Below are positions 25,980-35,711 of a stretch of DNA of 64,000 bases, piece after piece. The DNA comes from Dyadobacter luticola (GTDB taxonomy: Bacteria; Bacteroidota; Bacteroidia; Cytophagales; Spirosomataceae): positions 418,375 to 482,374 of the forward strand of contig NZ_VCEJ01000002.1 in assembly GCF_005860805.1 (NCBI RefSeq), written 5' to 3'. Position 1 is the first letter of the stretch. The number at the start of each line of letters is the position of its first letter. The notes beneath the pieces were generated by a model. The model was not told the origin of the DNA and searched no databases. It worked only from the letters and a program-made list of their open reading frames with translations. The position numbers were made by a program, and so were the translations under genes.

Positions 25980-26795
25980 CTACCTTGAAACCCGGTAAAA
26001 AGCTAGTGAAAGCGCCGCAATAAGACTTACGACCAGAGGTGCCAACTGTAGTGTTCTGTCGGTAGTGTTTATTTTAACTTTTGCGGGCTCTATGTAAATC
26101 ACATCATTCTTGTGTAAATAGTAATAGGGCGAATTAAAAATATCACGTGATGTCAGATCCACTCTCGCGTATTGACGATTCCCATTTTCCTCACGAATAA
26201 TTAAAACATTGTTCCTGCGACCGTAAATTGTTAAATCGCCCGCAAGGCTTAAGACCTCAGGTAGAGTGATTTTTTCGTCAGGGATGTTGTACACAGCCGG
26301 AGAGCGAACTTCTCCAAGTACAGATACCTTAAAATTGATATTTCTTATTGTGACAGAAGGTTCTTTTAAGTATAGTTGCAAACGTGATCTCAATGTATCC
26401 GCAGCGACTTTAATTTGCAAGCCCTCAACCTTTACTTTCCCTATCAATGGTAGTTCAATGTTCCCATCAGAGTCAACAAGATAGCCGAAAGGTTGAACCG
26501 CAGCAGTGGCCATTGTTCCATAGCTAGCAGAAGCGGAAGCATATCTGTTAGGAGCATTAAAGATTTCATTCGCCTCCGCATTCAAACTCCCCACAATGAT
26601 CGATAACATATCATTCTTTTGAATCGTCGGAACGTAATTCTGAACGATTGGAGATGTGGAAAATTTCGTCGTATCCCCTTGGAAATATACAATGGTCTTT
26701 GGTGATACGCAGGAAGTCGTTCCTTTAATTATCACGAGAGAGATGAGGAGTAAAAAACAGGCTGACTTTGGAAAAAACCTGGTGTGCGAATTCAT
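25980..26795 (-). CDS. Polysaccharide export lipoprotein (Wza-type OPX)
   Basis: A 271-residue outer-membrane export protein. The signal peptide ends in a lipobox with Cys29 (GTTSCVSPK). The Poly_export domain follows (VPTIQKNDMLSIIV, GYLVDSDGNIELPLIGKVKVEG), then a SLBB domain (FKVSVLGEVRSPAVYNIP) and a C-terminal hydrophobic segment (LAPLVVSLIAALSLAFY) that may span the outer membrane. Wza forms the outer part of the export channel with Wzc. A TTTTACTCACC motif lies 8 bases before the ATG (26804-26814). Confidence 0.92.
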   Translation of the reverse strand: MNSHTRFFPKSACFLLLISLVIIKGTTSCVSPKTIVYFQGDTTKFSTSPIVQNYVPTIQKNDMLSIIVGSLNAEANEIFNAPNRYASASASYGTMATAAVQPFGYLVDSDGNIELPLIGKVKVEGLQIKVAADTLRSRLQLYLKEPSVTIRNINFKVSVLGEVRSPAVYNIPDEKITLPEVLSLAGDLTIYGRRNNVLIIREENGNRQYARVDLTSRDIFNSPYYYLHKNDVIYIEPAKVKINTTDRTLQLAPLVVSLIAALSLAFYRVSR

Positions 26796-27004
26796 AGTAG
26801 AACGGTGAGTAAAACAAAAAAATATTAATTACTTGATCTTCAATGTTATATTTAAATGAATTCAAGGCCCAGCGGATAATATTCTGCAAATCTGTTCTTG
26901 GGAAACGACAGAGCTCGCGAAGCGCCTGGCAGGATTTTCTTGGTATTGTACAATGAAGTGTGTGGGAGTTATCTCTTACAAATATAGAATAAATTCAATT
27001 ATCG

Positions 27005-27745
27005 TCATGGTATATCTATAAGTTTTTTATTTTGAAACGGATATTTCATGATCCAGTTATTTCGATTACTCTTCTGTATCATTTCCAAATGCTGAATCTT
27101 ATGCGCGTCCGTGCCCAGGAATGTGATCAGATTATTGGTCAGCAGCCACTCGGCCATTTTTGTGATGTTTTCGCCGTAGTAGCCGCTTAATGACAGAATG
27201 TTTACTTGCAGCTCGCAGCCCTGGTCTACCAGTTTTTTGTAGACGTTGGGATCATTGTAAAAGTAGGTATATCGCTCAGGATGCGCCAGAACGGGCTGAT
27301 ATCCTTTTTGAATGATGGAAAAAAGCGTCTCCGAAGTGTTCATCAGCGGCGTGGAGTAGGGGAGTTCCACAAGCAATCTTTTGCCAGGTAATGTCAGAAA
27401 TTCCTGACCGGAAGAAAGCAATTCGTTGAAGTGTTCGTCGATGAAATATTCGGCGGCGGCGTCTATTTTAACAGTCAAGCCGGCAGCGGAAATGGCTTGT
27501 CGTACTTCTTCTAAACCTTTGCGAATTATCTGCGGCGTATTTTTATAGCAATCCCATATAATGTGGGGAGTCGTCACAATGTTGGTATAGCCGAGCGCTT
27601 GCATTTTGGTAATCATTGCCACGGACTCTTCTACCGTTTCAACGCCGTCGTCTATTCCAGGAATGAGATGAGAATGTATATCTATACCGATGTGGTCTAA
27701 ACTTACTTTCTTATCCTTTTTCTTATCAAATAACCAGTTGAGCAT
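27005..27745 (-). CDS. PHP-family tyrosine phosphatase (CpsB/YwqE-like)
   Basis: A 246-residue PHP-domain phosphatase: GIDIHSHLIPGIDDG near residue 22 (first metal-binding His pair), NIVTTPHI, VLAHPERY and FLGTDAHK provide the other metal ligands. Such proteins remove phosphate from the tyrosine cluster of Wzc-type kinases and so reset polymer synthesis. It is the first gene of the polysaccharide locus in the direction of transcription. 209 bp separate it from wza. Confidence 0.92.
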   Translation of the reverse strand: MLNWLFDKKKDKKVSLDHIGIDIHSHLIPGIDDGVETVEESVAMITKMQALGYTNIVTTPHIIWDCYKNTPQIIRKGLEEVRQAISAAGLTVKIDAAAEYFIDEHFNELLSSGQEFLTLPGKRLLVELPYSTPLMNTSETLFSIIQKGYQPVLAHPERYTYFYNDPNVYKKLVDQGCELQVNILSLSGYYGENITKMAEWLLTNNLITFLGTDAHKIQHLEMIQKSNRNNWIMKYPFQNKKLIDIP

Positions 27746-28101
27746 ATGAAATTCAGCCTTTGAGTCTTCGCTTTTCAGAATTGAAAATCGCGCCTGCTGG
27801 CCGGAATTTTGATTTTATTAAAGTTGGACAAATTTAAGATAAAAAATATGACTTCATGCAGAATTTTCTACGGAATATTTTGCTTTTCCCTAAAAATGTA
27901 AAATTGTATTATTCTTTTGTAACATTCAAGGTTTTTGCATCCCGCTATGTTTTTTCAAACCCCTCAACTGGTCATTCGGGACGATTAGGCGATTGTAAGT
28001 CCGCAAACGGTTACAAAAAGTTGGATAAATCGATGTTTTGTGGGAATGGAACTTGTCCGTTTTAAAGTAGCGATATTTTGAAATATTCTTCGAAATACTT
28101 A
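27746..28101. other. 356-bp gap between ywqE-like gene and ABC transporter
   Basis: Both neighbours read leftward, so this gap should hold the promoter of the polysaccharide locus and the end of the ABC transporter transcript. I see no gene here and no clear terminator. Short reading frames on both strands lack start signals and family features. Confidence 0.4.
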
Positions 28102-29874
28102 TTAACCGTTCTGCGCTTCCTTCTGATGTTTCCACAAATCCTGAAAAACCGTACTATGTTCACGCAAGTCGATAAAAGTCCCTTCATCCACCACACGACC
28201 ATCGCGCAGAATGTACACGTAATCGAACTTGGTCAGTAAATGCAGGCGATGTAATGTTGATATAACGGCTTTGCCTTTGAATTCGGTGAACATCTTATCG
28301 TAAATCAGCGCTTCGGTTTTCGGATCGACACTGCTGGTGGGCTCGTCGAGTAAAACTATATCGCTGCCCCGTGCTGCCAGAATTCCTCGTGTCAGCGCCA
28401 GTCTTTGTTTTTGTCCGCCTGATAAGTTCACTCCTTTCTCCTGAATGTTTGAGGCTAACCCGCTGGGTAACTTCTCGATAACCTCCGTGAAATGCGCGAT
28501 CCGGCAGACATCCAGAATTTCTTTTTCTTCAAATGGTAAGCCGAGCGTAATGTTGTAAGAAATCGTATTTTCGAAAATCTCCGGGTCCTGAGGGAACAAT
28601 GTTACCTGGTCTGCCAACATTTCGATATCCGCATTCCGTCTTTCATCTACGCTGATAGTAGTACTTTTTTCGGGCTGGTAGAGGCCACGCAGCAGCGCCA
28701 GCAATGTGCTCTTTCCGCTTCCGCTTTCCCCGATAAATGCAATTCGATCGCCGCGGCGGATTCTTATATTAAGACTATGCAGGCTGTGCGCCCGCTGGCC
28801 GTCGTCATACATGTCATTGTGCGAAAAATTCAGGTTTTCAATGCGGATCTCGCGCCAGTTGACAGGCAGATCTTCCGCTTCATCATGCCGGTGCTGATTT
28901 TGATACGCTTCTCCGATGGACCTTGCAGTCTGAACCTCAGTGTTATATCGAATAATTTCAGTGTATTGCCAGGCGATATCCTGGAAAACACTCGTGAACT
29001 GATTGACATAGCTCAGCAAGGTCACGAGACCGCCGACAAGGAAGACTTCGCCGGGCACGTAGTGTTGATATACGTAACCGATAGTAACCACCACATAGAT
29101 AATTCCGATGAAAACACTTGCCACAAACCATTTCCACTCGTTGATCACAATCGACCTTTTAAAAGGCGGAAAAATGTCGAGCACTTTCTCCATTAAACTC
29201 GACTTCATCCTCTTTTCGAGGCGCAGGGTGATCACCGTAATGATGTTGGAAAGGCTGTCAAAAAGCGTGGAAGAAACAACATGCTCTTTTTCGTTGGTTT
29301 CGTCGAGCGCTTTGATAAAGGGTTTGTCAAATTTGAAAATAACCCAAACATTGATGATGCCGATCAGTACCCCGATGCCTCCAAAGACCGGCGAAAACCA
29401 CACGATGGCTATAAACGAGAAAACAAATTTTGCAAAAGCGTGCAGGAACATGAAACCGTTTTGGAAAAACTCTTTCAGTGCTTCGTAGGCTTTGCGTATC
29501 CGGTTGATGGTCGCGCCACTGTGATGGTCCTGGTGCCATTTAATTGGTAGGTGCAGCGCCTGGTGGTACATTTCGTCCAGAAAATTCTTGCTGAGATCAA
29601 AGGCCAGCTTACGCTCCATAATGCGCGCTGGTCCGTGAAATGCCCATTCTGCCAACATTAAAAAAAAGTAACCCGCCCCATAAATCCATACATTATTTAA
29701 AACCTTCGAAGGATCTTTTTGAATCGATTCCACAAACCAGCCGTAAATGAGCGGATTGGCTGCCAAAACCACATTTGCTATCACAAACATCGCGTAAATC
29801 AGCAGGTAACGTTTTCGTTGCTGACGTGCATAACGCCAGGCCGTGGCGAGCAACGACAGGTAAGGATTCTTCAT
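28102..29874 (-). CDS. ABC transporter, fused permease and ATPase
   Basis: A 590-residue half-transporter. Residues ~1-310 form a six-helix membrane domain beginning LLATAWRYARQQRKRYLLIYAMFV. The ATPase domain follows with GESGSGKSTLL (Walker A), [13 protein letters not shown] (signature) and IVLLDEPTSSVD (Walker B). It probably works as a homodimeric exporter. The substrate is unknown; MsbA-like lipid export is one option but nothing specific shows it. It is divergent from the DUF1080 gene and separate from the polysaccharide locus. Confidence 0.9.
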   Translation of the reverse strand: MKNPYLSLLATAWRYARQQRKRYLLIYAMFVIANVVLAANPLIYGWFVESIQKDPSKVLNNVWIYGAGYFFLMLAEWAFHGPARIMERKLAFDLSKNFLDEMYHQALHLPIKWHQDHHSGATINRIRKAYEALKEFFQNGFMFLHAFAKFVFSFIAIVWFSPVFGGIGVLIGIINVWVIFKFDKPFIKALDETNEKEHVVSSTLFDSLSNIITVITLRLEKRMKSSLMEKVLDIFPPFKRSIVINEWKWFVASVFIGIIYVVVTIGYVYQHYVPGEVFLVGGLVTLLSYVNQFTSVFQDIAWQYTEIIRYNTEVQTARSIGEAYQNQHRHDEAEDLPVNWREIRIENLNFSHNDMYDDGQRAHSLHSLNIRIRRGDRIAFIGESGSGKSTLLALLRGLYQPEKSTTISVDERRNADIEMLADQVTLFPQDPEIFENTISYNITLGLPFEEKEILDVCRIAHFTEVIEKLPSGLASNIQEKGVNLSGGQKQRLALTRGILAARGSDIVLLDEPTSSVDPKTEALIYDKMFTEFKGKAVISTLHRLHLLTKFDYVYILRDGRVVDEGTFIDLREHSTVFQDLWKHQKEAQNG

Positions 29875-29965
29875 TTAGCAGCAGTAGTTTTTGCCCGAAT
29901 TCGAATTTTGATTCTTAAATCATTCGGAAGAAATGGTGTCAAATTTATTAACTACAAAATCATAT

Positions 29966-30607
29966 ATGAAAAAAGGTCTCTATTCAATTGGTGTTATCTT
30001 ATTGTTAATCGCCGTAAATGCAACCTCAGTATTGGCCCAGGATGGCTGGATTTCGCTTTTTAATGGCAAAAATTTTGACGGCTGGAAAATCGGCGCAAAT
30101 GCCAGTTCTTTCACGGTTGTCGATGGTACGATCCAGGTAGCTGGCCCACGCGCGCATTTGTTTTATGATGGGCCGGTAAAAAATCACATGTTCAAAAACT
30201 TTGAGTTCAAAGCGACTGTCATGACCAAGCCTGGCTCTAACTCAGGGATTTTTATTCACACAACTTATCAGGAAGACGGCTGGCCTTCGCAAGGTTATGA
30301 AGTGCAGGTAAACCAGTCGCACACCGATTACAAACGCACCGGTAGCTTGTATAATGTCATCGATGTGAAAGAAACTTATGCGAAAGACAACGAATGGTAT
30401 ACCGAATATATCAAAGTGGAAGGCAAGCACATTACCATCAAAATCAATGATAAAGTGGTGGTAGACTACGAAGAATCAGATGTAGACAAACGCGAAGGCG
30501 AAATGAAAAACCGCTTCCTGAAAACCGGCACCTTCGCATTACAAGCACATGATCCTAAAAGCGTCGTGTTTTATAAGGACATTATGGTGAAGCCGTTGAC
30601 GGAGTAA
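29966..30607 (+). CDS. DUF1080 (3-keto-disaccharide hydrolase) domain protein
   Basis: A secreted protein of 213 residues. The signal peptide MKKGLYSIGVILLLIAVNATSVLAQ is followed by DGWISLFNGKNFDGWKIG, the usual start of the DUF1080 concanavalin-like domain, then GSNSGIFIH, YEVQVNQSH and GTFALQAHDPKSVVFYKDI. The start at 29966 fits the signal peptide better than one 33 bases upstream. Some members hydrolyse 3-keto-glucosides. It should act in the periplasm or outside the cell. Confidence 0.88.
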   Translation: MKKGLYSIGVILLLIAVNATSVLAQDGWISLFNGKNFDGWKIGANASSFTVVDGTIQVAGPRAHLFYDGPVKNHMFKNFEFKATVMTKPGSNSGIFIHTTYQEDGWPSQGYEVQVNQSHTDYKRTGSLYNVIDVKETYAKDNEWYTEYIKVEGKHITIKINDKVVVDYEESDVDKREGEMKNRFLKTGTFALQAHDPKSVVFYKDIMVKPLTE

Positions 30608-30621
30608 CATACGATTTTTTG

Positions 30622-30658
30622 GTCATTGATTGTCATTGGTAGAATGACAATCAATGAC
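30622..30658. repeat. 16-bp perfect hairpin after the DUF1080 gene
   Basis: GTCATTGATTGTCATT (30622-30637) and AATGACAATCAATGAC (30643-30658) form a perfect 16-bp stem with a 5-base loop, 14 bp after the DUF1080 stop codon. It has no following T-run on the plus strand, although six T precede it. It is probably a transcript-ending or 3'-protecting structure. Confidence 0.6.
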
Positions 30659-30825
30659 TCAACTTCCCACTCGAAATTCCCCCTCAGCTGCCCCCCGCCT
30701 TTTCATTCCGGCCTGAATTTTTTATATTTGTTGAAATCAAGCGGTTTGCTGACTGGGAAATTGAAGTCAGCTCTATCTATAACACGTTTGTGAAAGCCTA
30801 TTTCACAGACTTTAAAAGCTGAATT

Positions 30826-32142
30826 TTGAATTTCAACGAATTTGAACTCCACGAAGACGTGCTTAGCGCCGTGGATTCCATGAACTACCAGCAGGCTACA
30901 CCGATCCAGGAACAAGCTATTCCTTACATTCTGAGCGGCAAAGACTTGCTGGCCTGCGCTCAGACCGGTACAGGTAAAACAGCCGCCTATCTCATTCCTA
31001 TCCTCGATAAAGTCGCGCATGAATCCAATGTGCACACCGGCGCGTTGATCCTCGTGCCAACCCGCGAGCTGGCAGTGCAGATCGACCAGCAGATCCAGGG
31101 ATTGGGTTATTTTGTAGGTGCAACCAGCATTGCAGTTTATGGTGGAAATAAAGGTCCTGAGTGGGACCAGCAGAAAAAAGCATTGACCCAGGGCGCCGAC
31201 ATTATCATTGCCACGCCCGGCAGGCTGATTGCACATTTGCAGCTTGGGTACGTCAGTTTTCAGAGTATCAAACATTTGGTGCTCGATGAAGCGGACCGTA
31301 TGCTGGATATGGGCTTTTTAAGCGATATTTTAAAAATTATGAGCTTTTTGCCTGCCAAAAGGCAGACATTAATGTTCTCGGCTACGATGCCGTCGAAAAT
31401 CGGGGAGCTTGCCAAGAGAATCCTGCACAATCCCGAGGAGATCAGGCTGGCTGTTTCAAGGCCTGCCGATCGTATCGATCAGCAATTTTATCTGGCAAAG
31501 GACGAGCAGAAATTACCGCTGCTAATACATTTGCTTAGTCAGGTCGAAAGTACCAGCATGGTATTGTTCACCTCCCGTAAGTCAACCGTCGAGCCGATTG
31601 TCCGGGCCCTGAAAAAGCTGGGAAAAGGCGCGCATGGCATTTCTTCGGATTCGGAACAAAGCGAGCGGGAAATTGTGCTGCGCGATTTCAAAAACCGCCA
31701 GTTTCCGATCCTGGTTGCGACAGATGTTTTGTCCAGAGGTATAGATATTGATAACCTGAGCCACGTGGTCAACTACGATGTGCCCCGCGACCCCGAAGAT
31801 TATGTGCACCGTATAGGGCGTACGGCACGTGCCGAATCAAAAGGAATTGCGATCACATTTATCAATGAGCACGACCAGAAATATGTTCAGAAAATAGAGC
31901 GGCTTTTTGAAACCGAGGTTGAAAAAAGGGCGATTACCCAAGATCTTGGGCTGGGAGAGGCGCCGGCGTTTGAGCCGAGGCGTTCGCGGCCGTCCAATGA
32001 TCGGAAGCGTAAACCTTCCGGTAGTAACCAGGGCAGCAGGCCTGTCAGCCAGGCAGCCAAGCCAGGTGATGAAAAATCATCAAGAAGACCTAAGAGACGA
32101 AAACCGAAAAAGGAAGAAAAGAATAACCCCTCGCAGGCATAG
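30826..32142 (+). CDS. DEAD-box RNA helicase, RhlE-like
   Basis: ATP-dependent RNA unwinding in the cytoplasm, for ribosome assembly or RNA decay. Motifs in order: Q motif (ATPIQEQAIP), AQTGTGKTAAY (I), PTRELAVQI (Ia), TPGRL, DEAD in LVLDEADRMLDMG (II), FSATMP (III), the C-terminal helicase domain with TDVLSRGIDI and HRIGRTAR (VI). A basic, Ser/Pro-rich tail of about 60 residues follows. The start is a TTG; no ATG is in a suitable place and the protein begins as the family does. 438 residues. Confidence 0.93.
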   Translation: MNFNEFELHEDVLSAVDSMNYQQATPIQEQAIPYILSGKDLLACAQTGTGKTAAYLIPILDKVAHESNVHTGALILVPTRELAVQIDQQIQGLGYFVGATSIAVYGGNKGPEWDQQKKALTQGADIIIATPGRLIAHLQLGYVSFQSIKHLVLDEADRMLDMGFLSDILKIMSFLPAKRQTLMFSATMPSKIGELAKRILHNPEEIRLAVSRPADRIDQQFYLAKDEQKLPLLIHLLSQVESTSMVLFTSRKSTVEPIVRALKKLGKGAHGISSDSEQSEREIVLRDFKNRQFPILVATDVLSRGIDIDNLSHVVNYDVPRDPEDYVHRIGRTARAESKGIAITFINEHDQKYVQKIERLFETEVEKRAITQDLGLGEAPAFEPRRSRPSNDRKRKPSGSNQGSRPVSQAAKPGDEKSSRRPKRRKPKKEEKNNPSQA

Positions 32143-32305
32143 CCAGCAATCAGAGTTTGTCAGACTTGACAGCACCCAGGCGAAGCAAATTGTAATTATA
32201 TCAATGTTTGCTGTAATGTAACCAATGTTATCAATGTGGTATGCATTTTTTGCTTTTCATTTGCCTGCTTTCAATTGTCTAGCATGAACCTAAATTGATT
32301 ATTGT

Positions 32306-33025
32306 TTGGACCGTTTAATAGATTGGATAAGAAATTATAAGTTTAGCGTTTCCGATCCTCCCATTGTAACCATGGAGGGCTTGTTTTCGCTTTTACTACT
32401 TTTAATTTTAAGTCTTGCCGCAGTTTTTTTCCACCTGATCAGAATCCTTTTCAATGCACCCGTCGATTTTTCGATGGACTGGAACCTGTTCCTCAGCTGG
32501 ATTCCGCTGATCATCGCATTCTTTGCCGATAGTCTTACCAAACGTTTTGAAAACATCCCTGTTGCACTCGCACTGCTCAGCATTACTTGGCTGGCATTCC
32601 TGCCCAATGCACCCTACATGATTACCGACCTCGCGCACCTTACGGTTGATTATCAACGCGATCTGACCTGGCATGACACGATCATGCTATTTTTTTATGC
32701 AGAAGTGAGCCTTTTCAATGGTCTGGTATCGCTTTACTGGATCCACCGGTCGTGGCGGCGGGTGTATTCCAAAAGGTTCGGTAACATTCTGCTGCTGCTG
32801 AGCCTGCCTACCGCGGGGTTTGGCGTATACCTGGGTAGGGTTCGCCGGATGAACAGCTGGGATATTATTCACGAGCCGGGTGTCATTATCAATAATCTGC
32901 TCGACAGCATTCTAGACCGTACTGCGCTGGTTTTCAGCTTTGAAATAGGGTTACTTTTGGGAATCCTGTACCTCGTGCTCTGGGGAATTATCCGGTTCAG
33001 GATCAGATATAGCAAGAAGAACTAG
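32306..33025 (+). CDS. DUF1361 membrane protein
   Basis: A membrane protein of up to 239 residues with about six hydrophobic segments. It has the DUF1361 signature: WNLFLSWIPL, WLAFLPNAPYMITDLAHL, GVYLGRVRRMNSWD and a final GILYLVLWG segment. The function of the family is unknown. The start at 32306 is a TTG; an ATG at 32372 would remove the first 22 residues but leaves all membrane segments, so the true start is uncertain. Confidence 0.82.
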   Translation: MDRLIDWIRNYKFSVSDPPIVTMEGLFSLLLLLILSLAAVFFHLIRILFNAPVDFSMDWNLFLSWIPLIIAFFADSLTKRFENIPVALALLSITWLAFLPNAPYMITDLAHLTVDYQRDLTWHDTIMLFFYAEVSLFNGLVSLYWIHRSWRRVYSKRFGNILLLLSLPTAGFGVYLGRVRRMNSWDIIHEPGVIINNLLDSILDRTALVFSFEIGLLLGILYLVLWGIIRFRIRYSKKN

Positions 33026-33079
33026 CACAATCAGGGTAAATTGATTTCTTTTGCCCGAAACCTCTAAAAACTTACATCC

Positions 33080-33811
33080 ATGCAGATTTCTGACAATGTA
33101 AAGGAATCTTACTCAGCCCAATACGACCAAAGTGTGGTCGACTGGCGCAATACCGGCGCGAAGTATAAAGCGCTGAACATTGTGGAGCTGGCAAAAAATA
33201 TCAGCTTCAAAAATGTGCTGGAAGTGGGGGCGGGAGAGGGCAGTATCCTCAGCTGGCTGTCGCAGTGGGATTTTTGCAAGGATTTGAATTGCGTCGAAAT
33301 TTCGGAAAGCGGCATTCAGCTGATCAAAGAAAAGAACATTAAAAACCTGAATGATATCCTGCTTTTCGACGGCTATAAAATCCCGTATCCAGACAATCAT
33401 TTCGATTTGGTTATCTGCTCACACGTGCTCGAACATGTTGAGCATGAGCGGATTCTGCTGCGGGAAATCAAAAGGGTTTCCAAATATCAGATATTCGAAG
33501 TACCGATCGACTTTTCTTTTTATGTTGATAAAAAACTGAAACATTTTCTTTCCTACGGGCATATCAACATTTATACACCAGCATTATTCCGCTTTTTGCT
33601 TCAATCTGAAAATTTTAAGATTGAAAAAGATATATGTCATTTATACCATGATGAGGTAATTAAACCGATCTATAAAGACAATCCGACAGGCTTCTATCTC
33701 ACCAAAGTGAAACATTTCCTGCTGCGCTTGTTCCCATACTTTTTAGGAATAAAACCAAATTCCTACGCAGTACTCACCTCAAAAACCGAGAAAGACCTCG
33801 CGATCTTCTAG
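33080..33811 (+). CDS. Class I SAM-dependent methyltransferase
   Basis: A 243-residue protein with motif I NVLEVGAGEGSIL, a downstream DLVICSHVLEHVEHE motif typical of Methyltransf_11 proteins, and a basic, aromatic C-terminal part. The substrate is unknown. Its TAG stop is directly followed by the GTG of the pseudouridine synthase gene, so the two are probably translated from one message. Confidence 0.85.
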   Translation: MQISDNVKESYSAQYDQSVVDWRNTGAKYKALNIVELAKNISFKNVLEVGAGEGSILSWLSQWDFCKDLNCVEISESGIQLIKEKNIKNLNDILLFDGYKIPYPDNHFDLVICSHVLEHVEHERILLREIKRVSKYQIFEVPIDFSFYVDKKLKHFLSYGHINIYTPALFRFLLQSENFKIEKDICHLYHDEVIKPIYKDNPTGFYLTKVKHFLLRLFPYFLGIKPNSYAVLTSKTEKDLAIF

Positions 33812-34525
33812 GTGCCTGCATTGATTGATTTTCTGCTTCCCATCATTTACCAGGACGAATTTCTGGTTGCGATCAACAAGCCGCACGGATTACTGGTCCA
33901 CCGGTCGTTCATCGCCAACGATACCGATCAGTTTGCCGTACAAATGTTACGCGACCAGCTCGGCCGGAAAGTATATCCCGTCCATCGTCTTGATCGTAAG
34001 ACCGGCGGCGTGTTGTTGTTTGCTTTAAATGAGGAAGTTAATAGCTTAATGCAGCAGCAATTCCAGGAAGGAAATGTGCAGAAGACTTACCATGCAGTCG
34101 TAAGAGGTTTTACAGAAAGTGAAGGTTTTATTGATTATCCGCTCAAAAAAGAAGACGGCACAAGTCAGGAAGCATTGACCAATTACCGAACATTAAAGCA
34201 TGCAGAAGTCCCTTTTGCAGTTGGAAAACACCCGACTTCAAGGTATTCTTTGGTGGAACTGAAACCGACCACCGGGAGGATGCACCAGCTCAGAAAACAC
34301 ATGGCGCATATTTTGCACCCGATCATCGGCGACCGGCCGCACGGCTGCAACAAGCAGAACAAATATTTCAAGGAGCAGCTCAATATGGATACCATGTTGC
34401 TGCACGCCAGTCAGTTGGCTTTCCGGCATCCGGTAAATAATGCGCCGGTCATGATCGCGGCGCCGATCCAGTCCGAGTTCTCACGAATGCTCGATTTGCT
34501 GGACCTGGCGCCGCTTTCGATCTGA
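33812..34525 (+). CDS. truC: tRNA pseudouridine synthase, TruC-like
   Basis: Converts uridine to pseudouridine in RNA. The RluA-family motif VHRLDRKTGGVLL carries the catalytic Asp. The protein follows E. coli TruC along its length (YQDEFLVAINKPHGLLVHRS, YHAVVRGF, PTSRYSLVELKPTTGRMHQLRKHMAHI), which supports position 65 of tRNA as target. 237 residues with a GTG start. Converges with the cytochrome gene with only 4 bp between stop codons. Confidence 0.85.
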   Translation: MPALIDFLLPIIYQDEFLVAINKPHGLLVHRSFIANDTDQFAVQMLRDQLGRKVYPVHRLDRKTGGVLLFALNEEVNSLMQQQFQEGNVQKTYHAVVRGFTESEGFIDYPLKKEDGTSQEALTNYRTLKHAEVPFAVGKHPTSRYSLVELKPTTGRMHQLRKHMAHILHPIIGDRPHGCNKQNKYFKEQLNMDTMLLHASQLAFRHPVNNAPVMIAAPIQSEFSRMLDLLDLAPLSI

Positions 34526-34529
34526 AATA

Positions 34530-35504
34530 TTAGTAAGGATTAAATTTTACGACTTCATTATTTTGTACCGGAACCGTGCGGAGGTAAGCATAAATCGCCT
34601 GTAAATCAGTTTCTTTCATGCCCGCATACATCATCCACGGCATTGGCGTATTGGCGCCATTTGCTTCCACTTTGTGAGGCACATAAGTCGAGTCTTTGTA
34701 TTGTTTGAACCGCCGCACAAACTGGTCGCGGCTCCATAGGCCGATACCGGTTTTATTATCCGCCGTAATGTTGGCAGACCGCGCAGTGCCGGTTGGTAGT
34801 TTAAATTCCATCCCGCCGCCAAACTCGGTGCCTGGTACACGCGCACCTTTGTCGAATTTGCTGTGACATTCCACGCAGCCCGCAGCCAAAGTCATGTAGC
34901 CACCGTAAGCAACTGTATCAGACTCAGCAGGTTTCTTGCCCAGATTTGCTTTGGAAGGCATGGTATTCAGCAGCACGCTCACCGGGAAATCCGCCTCCGA
35001 AGGCTCCACATCGTGCTGGACCGGTTTCAGCGACCGGACGTAAGCAATAATGCTGTAAAGATCTTCCTGATCGAGCTGACCATAAGCGTGGTAAGGCATT
35101 ACCGGAAACAATGCGTGACCGTCGCGGCTCACCCCGGTAGTTACTGCCCTGAAAACTTCACCGTCAGTCCATTCGCCGATGCCATAAGGTGATATATTTC
35201 TTGCGTAAAAATTACCCGGAAATCCGGCGTCTTTGCTGAATTTTTCACCACCACCGCCAAGTTCTTCGCCCACGAGCGGACCGGCGTAAAGATTCATATC
35301 CCTTTTGCTGTGACAATCCATGCAAACCGTCACATTGTGGGCCAGATACTTGCCCCTTTCAATCCGTTCAGGTGTTTTCTCAATTTTAATGTCGGGTGCC
35401 TCGCCGACATTAGGGAGCGCCGTTTTAACATAAGCAATTCCGGCAAGGGCAAAGACGATGAGGACGGCGAGTAGGATGCCAACGATTTTTAAAAGTTTTT
35501 TCAT
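34530..35504 (-). CDS. Dihaem c-type cytochrome
   Basis: A 324-residue protein anchored by an N-terminal membrane helix (LKIVGILLAVLIVFALAGIAYV). Two haem-binding sites are seen: CMDCH at about residue 60 and CVECH at about 214. Each is followed by a cytochrome c domain with late Met residues (VMPYHAYG, TPMPWMMY). It should carry electrons in the periplasm. Partner enzymes are not in the window. Confidence 0.88.
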   Translation of the reverse strand: MKKLLKIVGILLAVLIVFALAGIAYVKTALPNVGEAPDIKIEKTPERIERGKYLAHNVTVCMDCHSKRDMNLYAGPLVGEELGGGGEKFSKDAGFPGNFYARNISPYGIGEWTDGEVFRAVTTGVSRDGHALFPVMPYHAYGQLDQEDLYSIIAYVRSLKPVQHDVEPSEADFPVSVLLNTMPSKANLGKKPAESDTVAYGGYMTLAAGCVECHSKFDKGARVPGTEFGGGMEFKLPTGTARSANITADNKTGIGLWSRDQFVRRFKQYKDSTYVPHKVEANGANTPMPWMMYAGMKETDLQAIYAYLRTVPVQNNEVVKFNPY

Positions 35505-35711
35505 TTACAATTCTGGTGTTAAGTATAAACAGAGGTACTGAATCCGAAAGTCAGCAGGCCTCTTTTTGTACTGTAAATTCTTGTCGTTTAAACAAAAATC
35601 TATTTAACGGCAACCAGAAAGTTTTTTATCGGCTTTTTGTAAAATGCTTGCAACGTATTTTTCCGGAAGGGAGTCTGAAAGAAAATGACTTGCCTGAATT
35701 ATCTATTTGCC

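Noticed and set aside
30703..31275. 190-residue minus-strand frame opposite the RNA helicase gene
   Set aside because: It is a shadow of the strongly coding DEAD-box gene on the plus strand.
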